From NCBI GenBank assembly GCA_035550595.1, contig DASZOV010000003.1, positions 1 through 42,257 of the forward strand: a stretch of DNA of 42,257 bases, given 5' to 3'. The notes beneath the pieces are model-generated. The model was not told the origin of the DNA. It saw only the letters and a program-made list of their open reading frames with translations, and made no database searches. The stretch is from CALFMR01 sp035550595 (GTDB taxonomy: Bacteria > Acidobacteriota > Vicinamibacteria > Vicinamibacterales > SCN-69-37). The position numbers and the translations under genes were made by a program. This document shows positions 1-6,588 of the stretch, one piece after another (positions within the stretch are counted from its first letter, which is position 1; every line of letters begins with the position of its first letter).

Positions 1-1
1 T

Positions 2-679
2 CCGAAGCCGTTCAACGAGAACATCCGCACGAGCCGGTCGCGGCCCGGCTGGCTGTCGATCAAGGACTTCTGCGGCGGCGAGATTTGCGGATGGGGCGCG
101 CACGACCTCGACCAGGTGCAGTGGGCGCTCGGCATGGACGACCGCGGACCGACCGACGTCTGGGTCGAGGGCCAGCCGTTCGCGCCGTGGATCGCGGTGG
201 ACGCGAGCCGTGTCGGCCGGTTCTTCGGCCCGCAGGAAACGGCCATCCACATGACGTATCCCGGCAACATCCCGCTCGAGCTCTCCGAGATGGCCGTGCC
301 GAATGGCGGCGCGCTGTTCATCGGCGACAAGGGCCAGGTGCGCATCGACCGCGATCGCTTCGAAGTGAGCCAGCCGGAGTGGTTGACGATGCCGCTCGAC
401 ACGATGCCAGTTCAGCTCTACACGGCCGCGAACCACTACCGGAATTTCGTGGACTGCATCAAGACGCGCGCCAAACCGGTGGCGGACGTCGAGATCGGCC
501 ACCGGTCCGCGACGGTCTGTCACCTCGGCAACATCGCGCGCTGGGTCAGCCAGCAGACGCAGACCGTTGGCGAGAAGCTGTCGTGGGACTCGAAGCAGGA
601 AATCTTCACGAACAGCGCGCTCGCCAACTCGATGCTCGAGCGGCCGCGCCGCAAGGGCTACGAGCTGCCGAATGTCTAG
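2..679 (+). CDS. Gfo/Idh/MocA-family oxidoreductase, C-terminal part (5' end outside window)
   Basis: The frame is open from the window edge to a TAG at 677-679. The visible part is about 225 residues. It carries features of the C-terminal substrate domain of NAD(P)-dependent Gfo/Idh/MocA sugar dehydrogenases: a GWGAHDLDQVQWALGMD stretch, a segment with GDKGQVRIDRDRFE, and near the end NHYRNFVDCIKTRAKPVADV followed by a GHRSATVCHLGNIA stretch typical of the family. The N-terminal Rossmann domain must lie upstream and is not seen. Members of this family often accompany DUF1080 and other sugar-processing genes in Acidobacteria and Planctomycetes. A DUF1080 protein is at the far end of this window, but too distant to be in the same operon. 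The substrate cannot be told from the sequence. Confidence 0.9.
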   Translation, partial: PKPFNENIRTSRSRPGWLSIKDFCGGEICGWGAHDLDQVQWALGMDDRGPTDVWVEGQPFAPWIAVDASRVGRFFGPQETAIHMTYPGNIPLELSEMAVPNGGALFIGDKGQVRIDRDRFEVSQPEWLTMPLDTMPVQLYTAANHYRNFVDCIKTRAKPVADVEIGHRSATVCHLGNIARWVSQQTQTVGEKLSWDSKQEIFTNSALANSMLERPRRKGYELPNV

Positions 680-690
680 GAGCACGTTTC

Positions 691-760
691 ACAACTTCGA
701 ACTGCGAACTGCGAACTTCGAACGAATGGGTCGCCTTCGGCGCGTCTTTTCAGCTTTGAA
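691..760 (+). repeat. AACTTCGAA-type intergenic repeat, copy 1 (runs into the esterase start)
   Basis: The gap after the oxidoreductase holds short units of the form AACTTCGAA/AACTGCGAA, then ATGGGTCGCCTTCGGCGCG and TCTTTTCAGCTTTG. The same order recurs at about 39515-39590 with few changes. The repeat supplies the proposed ATG and the first 10-11 codons of the downstream esterase. Confidence 0.7.
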
Positions 761-2216
761 ATGCGCTCTAATCGTCGTCCTGTTCGCCGCGCTGCGCGGC
801 GGCGTCTTCGCGCAGGGCGACGCGACCAACGCCGATCACCAGGCGATGCTGGCCGCGCTGCACATCACGTCGCCGTTGCGCCCGGGGCCGGCAGGACGCC
901 TGAATCCAGACGGCACGGCTCCGCCCAATTTCGCCAACTACGACGAGAGCAAGGCCACCGCAAAGTCGCCCGTGCCTCCCCTGCTCGTCATGGCCGACGG
1001 CCGCCCGATCACCACGCCGGCCATGTGGAACGAGCGCCGCAAGGAGCTGCTCGAGATCTTCGATCGCGAGATCTACGGACGCGTGCCCGACGCGGCGAAG
1101 ACGATCGCGGTCCGGTGGGAGGTGACGGGCACGACCGAGGGCATGAGCGGCGCGATCCCGACGACCACGCGCACGCTCGTAGGTCATGTCGATCCCACAT
1201 ATGACCCGGCGATCACGGTGGACATCCTGGCGTCGGTCACGACGCCGGCCAACGCGGCGGGCAAAGTGCCCGTCATCATTCAGTGGCGCGGCGGCCAACC
1301 TGGCGGCGGCCGCGGACGACCGGGAGGCCGCGGTGCGGCGTCGTCTCCGCGCGCGCCGGCGTCATGGCAGCAGACGGCCCTCTCGCGCGGCTGGGGCTAC
1401 GGCAGTCTGAGCGCGACGAGCATCCAGCCGGACGCCGGCGGCGACAACCTGGTGCGAGGCATCATCGGCCTCATCAACAAGGGCGCACGCCGCAAGCCGG
1501 ACGACTGGGGCGCACTTCGCGCGTGGGCGTGGGGCGCCAGCCGTTTGATGGACTACCTCGAGACCGATCCGCTCGTCGACGCCACGCAGGTCGCCCTCGC
1601 CGGCCATTCGCGCTATGGCAAGGCGACGATGGTGACGATGGTGTACGAACCGCGCATCCTCACCGGCTACGTGAGCTCATCCGGCGAGGGAGGCGCGAAG
1701 CTCTGGCGTCATCTCGTCGGACAGTCGGTCGAGAGCCTGGCGAATGCGGGCGAGTACTACTGGATGGCGGGCAACTTCATCCGCTACGGCGGCCCGCTCA
1801 CGGTGGACGACCTACCCATCGACCAGCACCAGTTCATCGCGCTGGTCGCGCCGCGTCCGATCTTCATCAGCGGCGGCGAATACATCGAAGGCAACGGCGT
1901 GCCGGGCACGAACAGCCGCTACAGCCTCGAAGATTGGCAGGACACACCCGGCACGTTCATGGCCACGGCGGGCGCCAGTCCGGTGTGGAAGCTGCTCGGC
2001 AAGAAGCCGCTCAGCAACACGGCCCTCGGCCTGGTCTTCGACGACGCGCCGGATCCGATGGCGGTGAAGGCGAGGATGCCCCCGCCGCTCACGCCGCTCG
2101 TTGACGGCGACATCGCCTTCCGCCAGCACGACCAGGGTCATACCGACGTGCCGAACTGGCCGACGTTCCTTGACTTCTGCGAGCGCTACTTCAGGTCACC
2201 CAGATTGAGGCCCTGA
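726..2216 (+). CDS. Secreted glucuronoyl esterase-like alpha/beta hydrolase (CE15)
   Basis: A 496-residue protein with an N-terminal signal sequence (hydrophobic ALIVVLFAALRGGVFAQ). It has the CE15 nucleophile motif GHSRYGK with Ser at about residue 295, a following GEGGAKLWRH segment and AGEYYWMAGNFIRYG, and a C-terminal HDQGHTDVPNW region for the catalytic His. CE15 enzymes hydrolyse esters between 4-O-methyl-glucuronic acid on xylan and lignin alcohols, so a role in plant-wall breakdown outside the cytoplasm is likely. Substrate is not proven by sequence. A Gly/Arg-rich loop at about residues 190-205 is unusual. The start at 726 was chosen because it gives a signal peptide; the longer frame from 567 overlaps the upstream gene. 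A TTG at 756 is an alternative. The chosen start lies inside a repeat copy and has no clear ribosome binding site. Confidence 0.85.
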   Translation: MGRLRRVFSALKCALIVVLFAALRGGVFAQGDATNADHQAMLAALHITSPLRPGPAGRLNPDGTAPPNFANYDESKATAKSPVPPLLVMADGRPITTPAMWNERRKELLEIFDREIYGRVPDAAKTIAVRWEVTGTTEGMSGAIPTTTRTLVGHVDPTYDPAITVDILASVTTPANAAGKVPVIIQWRGGQPGGGRGRPGGRGAASSPRAPASWQQTALSRGWGYGSLSATSIQPDAGGDNLVRGIIGLINKGARRKPDDWGALRAWAWGASRLMDYLETDPLVDATQVALAGHSRYGKATMVTMVYEPRILTGYVSSSGEGGAKLWRHLVGQSVESLANAGEYYWMAGNFIRYGGPLTVDDLPIDQHQFIALVAPRPIFISGGEYIEGNGVPGTNSRYSLEDWQDTPGTFMATAGASPVWKLLGKKPLSNTALGLVFDDAPDPMAVKARMPPPLTPLVDGDIAFRQHDQGHTDVPNWPTFLDFCERYFRSPRLRP

Positions 2217-2235
2217 ACAGCGGGACCGGACACAG

Positions 2236-2322
2236 TGCCGGGGGTGGGGATCGAACCCACACGACCCTTGTGAGGTCTGAGGATTTTAAGTCCTCTGCGT
2301 CTGCCAGTTTCGCCACCCCGGC
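2236..2322 (-). tRNA. tRNA-Leu (anticodon TAA)
   Basis: Read on the minus strand, the acceptor arms GCCGGGG and CCCCGGC pair perfectly. The D-arm has GGCGAAACTGGCAGACGC, the anticodon stem GAGGA/TCCTC encloses loop CTTAAAA (anticodon TAA, reading UUA), there is a long variable arm as expected for Leu, and the T-loop contains GGTTCGATCCC. The 3' CCA is not encoded. The gene is 87 nt. A TATCAT box ends 7 nt before the first mature nucleotide, so the transcript may start at or very near G1. Confidence 0.96.
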
Positions 2323-2324
2323 CC

Positions 2325-2363
2325 GCCTCATGATAGCGGCTGTCGAACGGGCCGTCCCTGGTC
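2325..2363 (-). promoter_or_regulatory. Promoter-like direct repeat, copy 1 (upstream of tRNA-Leu)
   Basis: The minus strand reads GGGACG, then GTTCGACAGCCGCTATCAT, then GAGGCGG and the tRNA. TATCAT (2330-2335) is a plausible -10; GGGACG 17 nt upstream is a poor -35. A second copy at 3644-3681 matches 34 of 38 positions. This copy also contains the stop codon of the methyltransferase gene (2328-2330). Confidence 0.6.
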
Positions 2364-3599
2364 AGCAGCCGCGCCGGCTCGTCGCGTGCGGTCCAGTGCG
2401 ATCGCGACGACATCCAGCCGCCACAACGCCTGGAACAACCGGCGGGCAGTCTCTTCTCCGTCGGCGTTCTCCGCGCGCGTCCGCGATTCGCTGCCGGCAA
2501 CGCGAGCGGCAATCTCCCGGATCGTACGGCGGCCGTCGACGTGCTGCACGAAGGACAGGTGCGCGGGGCCGAGATTCATCGTCCAGTTCGGCCGATAGAT
2601 TCCAGTCGCGGTGTGCCCACACCGCATCCGCATGACGGGCACGTAGTCGAGGCTATCCGCCGACGAAAAGTCGATCGTGTAGGTCGACGCAGGCCGTTCA
2701 GGACGACAGGCCATCAGGAAGTGGCACGCGTTCGTCGCGTAAAGTCGCTCCATCGTCGACCACATCCTGGGCTCCGGTAACGTCCGGATCGACTGGAACA
2801 CCTGCCGCGGCGGCGAGAAGAAGTCGTTCGGATAATACGGCGCCTTCAGCAGCCAGCCCTGAAACGCCAGTCCGACGCGGTCGATCAGGTCAAGACAGTC
2901 GTCGACCGTGTAACTACGCTCGCGGCCGTGCAGGAAGGTGTCTACGAGCACGGCGTCCGATTGCAGATGACGAGCCATCCCGAGGTAGCTGCGCACCGGA
3001 TGGCCAGCCGGCAGCATCGCAATCGTTTCCTTCACGCGCTCGATCGAGGCGTCACTCTGGTCCAGTCCCAGATCGCGAAAGACCGATTGCAACAGCTCGA
3101 CGCCGATCCGGCCGTACCTGGCGTAGAGCATGACGCCCATGACCCCATCGGGTCGCAGGCATCCGGCCAGCGCGTTCATGCCGGCCCGCGGATCGGCCAG
3201 GTGGTGCAAGACGCCCGTGCACACGATCAGGTCGAAGTCGCGGCTCAAGGTGGGCACTTCCTCGATCGGCAAGCGATGCAGATCGAGGTTTCTCAGTCCG
3301 TGTTTGTCCTTGAGGTATTGCTCGTGGTCCAGCGACGACTGGCTGACGTCGACCGCCACGACGCGCGCATCGGGGTTCGTGAACGCGAAGACGGCCGCCT
3401 GGTTGGTGCCACACCCCGCGATCAGGATGTCGAGACCAGGCGTATATTCGCGGTCCGGCCACAACACGCGATGCGCGTGGCTGGGATCGAACCACTCCCA
3501 GTTGTCGACGAGCCACGCCTCGAGATCCTCGATCGGCGGTGGATAGCGGTACCGCTCGTACTGGCGCGAGACGATGTCGGCGCGCGGATTGTCCTTCAC
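2328..3599 (-). CDS. Class I SAM-dependent methyltransferase with extra C-terminal domain
   Basis: A 423-residue protein. After an N-terminal segment rich in aromatic residues (YERYRYPPPIEDLEAWL), motif I appears as ILIAGCGTNQAA at about residues 58-69, then VVAVDVS (acidic loop) and FDLIVCTGVLHHLADP (post-II region), followed by LRPDGVMGVMLYARYG. These are hallmarks of Rossmann-fold SAM methyltransferases. The last 100 or so residues (from about DSLDYVPVMRMRCG) form a separate domain ending in a helical TIREIAARVAG segment, possibly PqqD-like or winged-helix; this part is not confidently assigned. The GTG at 3599 is chosen because GGAGG lies 9 nt upstream; longer frames run over the promoter. 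Its end overlaps the tRNA-Leu promoter. The substrate is unknown. Confidence 0.85.
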   Translation of the reverse strand: MKDNPRADIVSRQYERYRYPPPIEDLEAWLVDNWEWFDPSHAHRVLWPDREYTPGLDILIAGCGTNQAAVFAFTNPDARVVAVDVSQSSLDHEQYLKDKHGLRNLDLHRLPIEEVPTLSRDFDLIVCTGVLHHLADPRAGMNALAGCLRPDGVMGVMLYARYGRIGVELLQSVFRDLGLDQSDASIERVKETIAMLPAGHPVRSYLGMARHLQSDAVLVDTFLHGRERSYTVDDCLDLIDRVGLAFQGWLLKAPYYPNDFFSPPRQVFQSIRTLPEPRMWSTMERLYATNACHFLMACRPERPASTYTIDFSSADSLDYVPVMRMRCGHTATGIYRPNWTMNLGPAHLSFVQHVDGRRTIREIAARVAGSESRTRAENADGEETARRLFQALWRLDVVAIALDRTRRAGAAADQGRPVRQPLS

Positions 3600-3643
3600 G
3601 GCTGCAGGCCTCCGTCGTTCGCCGTACACGGCTGACGGAGAAC

Positions 3644-3681
3644 GCCTCATGATAGCGACTGTCGAACTTTCCGTCCCGGTC
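3644..3681 (-). promoter_or_regulatory. Promoter-like direct repeat, copy 2 (upstream of methyltransferase)
   Basis: The same block as at 2325-2363, with GTTCGACAGTCGCTATCAT on the minus strand. TATCAT is at 3649-3654, which predicts a start near 3641 and a leader of about 42 nt containing GGAGG before the GTG at 3599. Confidence 0.6.
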
Positions 3682-3697
3682 TTCGTCTCTTCCCCGC

Positions 3698-6142
3698 ATG
3701 ATGGACTGGCTTCGGCACGATGTCGTTCACGGCGTGCGGAGCCTGGCCCGGCGGCCCGGATATACGGCGCTCGTCGTGTTCGCGCTGGCACTTGGCCTCG
3801 GCGCGAACATGGTCTCTTTCTCCGTCGTCAACGCGCTGCTGTTCCGGTCGAGCCGGACGCCCGATGCGGCGCACATCGGCTGGCTGTTCATCCGAACGCG
3901 ATCGGCACCGGACGGTCGAGTGTCCACTCGAACACTCGACGCCGTGTCGGCTCATGCCACCACGCTCGCCAGCGTCGGCGCCGAAGGCCGGGCGCCCGTC
4001 TCGTGCGAACTGGGCGGCGGCGCACTATCAACCGCGTGGGCGCTCGTCGTCTCGGCGGACTACTTCGACGTCGTGCGCCCTCCGCTCGCCGCAGGCCGCA
4101 CGCTCTCGCCGCTCGATGTCCGCGCCTCGGCGCCGGACGTCATTCCCGTCCTTCTCAGCGAGCGCTTCTGGACGGATCGGACGCGCCGAACGCGCGACCT
4201 GTCGACCATCCCCATCAGATTGAACGGCCAGCCGGCAGCGGTGATGGGCGTGGTACGCGACGACTTCTAAGGCCCCGGCGGACTCTTTGCGCCAGATCTC
4301 TGGATCCCGCTCGACGCAGCGCCACGACTGCGTTTGGGACCAGCGTTCGATCACGACGCGCCGACGCTCACACTCTTCGCACGACCACGGTCCGGCACCT
4401 CGACCGCCGCCGTCGATGCCGACGTGCGCGCGATCGCGCGTGCGGAGTCCGATCGCGCGAATGACGCCATCGACCGCCTGACGGTCGACTACGTCCCGGT
4501 ACGCGACGGCCATCCCGACCTTCGCGGCTTCGTCACGACGACGTCGATGCTCGCGATGCTGGCGGCCGCGATCGTGCTCGCGGTCGCGTGTTTCAACGTG
4601 GCGAGCCTCGTGCTCGCGCGCGCCTTCGAACGGCGTCGTGATCTCGGCGTGCGCGCGGCGATGGGTGCAGGTCGCTGGCGCCTCATCCGCGCGCTGCTGA
4701 CCGAAGGCGCCCTGACCGCAACGGCCGGCGGCGCGCTGGCCATGGTGCTGGCATCGTGGACGAACCGCATCGTCGACAGCCTGAGCCTGCCGGCTCCCAT
4801 CCCCCAGCGCCTCCTCATGCCCTTGGACGGTCGCGTCATGGCGTTCGGGATCGTGGCGACGGCCATGGCAGCGGTACTTCCGGCGCTCGTTCCGGCGTGG
4901 CAGGTTCTGCACAGCAATCCGCTCACGTGGATGCATGCAGGGGCGGCGAGTGCCGTGGGCAGTCGCCACGACCGTCGCGTGCAGCGCCGGTTCATCGTCG
5001 CGCAGATGATTGCGTCGACCGTGTTCCTGGTTGCCGCCTTCTTGCTGGCGCAGAGCTTCCACGCCTCGTCTACGGCCGACCTGGGATTCAACGTCGCGAA
5101 TACGGCGCTCGCCGAGCTCGATCCCGCGCGCGATCAGATGTCGGCCACACAACGGCACGGGTTCGCCAACGCGCTCGTCGATCGTCTGCGAGCCAGTCCT
5201 GGCGTGCTCAGCGTCTCGCTCGCCGATCGCGCGCCGTTCTTCGTCGGTGCCGCCATCGAGCGTCGTGTGTCGACGGACGGATCCGACTGCCGTGCGACGC
5301 CGGCGTCCTGCCCGTCGGCGATCGTGCACATGGTCGATCCGTCGTATTTCGACGCGTTGGCTATTCCTCTACGCGCGGGTCGTATCTTCGACGATCACGA
5401 CACGGACGACGCCGTCGTGGTCGACGACACCGCAGCGACGACGCTCTGGCCCGATCGCACCGCGGTCGGTGCGCGGTTTCTCGACGGGCTCAATCGCCGG
5501 CCGCGCATCGTCATCGGAGTCGTCGCCAATAACGTGCACCGCGTCATCGGCGAGCCCCAGCGGCCGCACGTCTACATGCGGCTGACCGATGCTGATTTCG
5601 CGCGGCCCGTGACCGTCATCGTTCGCGATCGAGGCGGCGTCGACCGTGCCGCGGCGTCCCTGCTCACATCGTTCCGCGCGCTCGATCCCGGCGTGGCGCC
5701 GCCAACGCCGCAGACCATGGCGAGCCGACTTGCCCTCCCGCTGTGGCCGGCACGCGTCGGCACGTCCTTCTTCGGCGCGTGCGCAGCAGTCGCGCTTCTG
5801 CTCGCGCTCGTGGGGCTCTTCGGCATGACGTATTACGCCGTCAATCAACGCCGGCGCGAGTTCGGCGTCCGACTCGCCATCGGCGCGACGCGCGCGCAAC
5901 TCCGCCGGTTGATCCTCGGCGAATCCGTCCGCCTCATTGCGCCGGGCGTGCTGGTTGGATTGATCGTGGCTGCCGGCCTCGCCATGCTCGCTCGACGACT
6001 GCTGTACGGCGTCTCGACGCTGGACTGGCGCGTCTATGTCCTCGCCGGTCTCGTTCAGCTCGTCGTCGCCGTCACCGCAACCTGGATGCCCGCGCGCCGC
6101 GCATCCACGACCGATCCCTGGACGGTCCTGCGAACGGACTAG
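3698..6142 (+). pseudogene. ADOP-family (FtsX/MacB-like) permease interrupted by an in-frame TAA
   Basis: A full-length ADOP permease frame (814 sense-length codons) is broken by TAA at 4268-4270, codon 191. The reading frame is otherwise the same on both sides: upstream ends VVRDDF and downstream resumes GPGGLFAPDLWIPL, as these permeases normally read through. The N-terminus (WLRHDVVHGVRSLARRPGY, then a hydrophobic segment with ALALGLGANMVSFSVVNALL) starts the MacB periplasmic-core domain. The rest has two FtsX blocks (near AMLAAAIVLAVACFNVASL, and a C-terminal ALLLALVGLFGMTYYAVNQ plus RREFGVRLAIGATRAQL) and ends with ARRASTTDPWTVLRTD. A single change from TAC or similar would explain the stop. 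The upstream fragment alone would lack the second transporter half. The 2445-bp span shows no other frameshift, so the lesion looks recent, or it is a sequence error. Confidence 0.85.
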
Positions 6143-6236
6143 CTGTCCGACGGTCCTCCAGAGTTCAACTTCGCCGAGCGGACGCCCCAAGACGACGTCG
6201 TTCCGGCGGGCGTTTGCGTAGGATGTGGCCCTGGCG

Positions 6237-6242
6237 TATATT
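6237..6242 (+). promoter_or_regulatory. -10 box TATATT of the padR-permease operon
   Basis: TATATT ends 7 nt before the second of two adjacent ATG codons (6250), a spacing that predicts a leaderless transcript starting at or next to the start codon. Confidence 0.55.
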
Positions 6243-6249
6243 GTCCATG

Positions 6250-6588
6250 ATGTCATCATTTTCAGAGAAGGGCTTGCTCGGTGAACTCGAGCAGCTCGTG
6301 CTCCTGGCCGTCGTGCGTCTCGGTGCCGGCGCGTATGCCGTGTCCGTGCGCGACACCATCCACGATGTCGCCGGCATCGACCTCGGGCGCAGCAGCGTGT
6401 ACGTGACGCTCGATCGACTCGAACGAAAAGGCTATGTCGACTCGCGTCTCGGCGACCCCACGCCCGAGCGCGGTGGCAAGGCCAAACGGTGCTTCGCCAT
6501 CACGCCCGCGGGCCGGCGCGCGTTGGGCGCGGCGGCCGAGGCCGTCGATCGGCTGCGGCGTCCCCTCCCTGCCCGCTCGCGATCATGA
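6250..6588 (+). CDS. PadR-family transcriptional regulator
   Basis: A 112-residue winged-helix protein starting SSFSEKGLLGELEQLVLLAV, with YAVSVRDTIHDVAG, then GRSSVYVTLDRLERKGYVDSR (recognition helix and wing) and KRCFAITPAGRRAL. This matches the short PadR subfamily, which binds operator DNA as a dimer and often represses adjacent transporters. Its stop codon overlaps the ATG of the next permease gene (ATGA at 6585-6588), so the two are translationally coupled and the permease is the likely target together with its own promoter. ATG 6250 fits the -10 spacing better than ATG 6247; the difference is one residue. Confidence 0.92.
   Translation: MSSFSEKGLLGELEQLVLLAVVRLGAGAYAVSVRDTIHDVAGIDLGRSSVYVTLDRLERKGYVDSRLGDPTPERGGKAKRCFAITPAGRRALGAAAEAVDRLRRPLPARSRS

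Noticed and set aside
2325..3681. attL/attR sites of an integrated element at tRNA-Leu
   Set aside because: The repeats lie on the 5' side of the tRNA rather than at its 3' end, do not contain tRNA sequence, and no integrase is encoded between them. A promoter duplication fits better.
4268..4270. Recoding (selenocysteine or pyrrolysine) at the internal stop
   Set aside because: The stop is TAA, not TGA or TAG, and no recoding structure was recognised. Nonsense mutation or sequence error is more likely.
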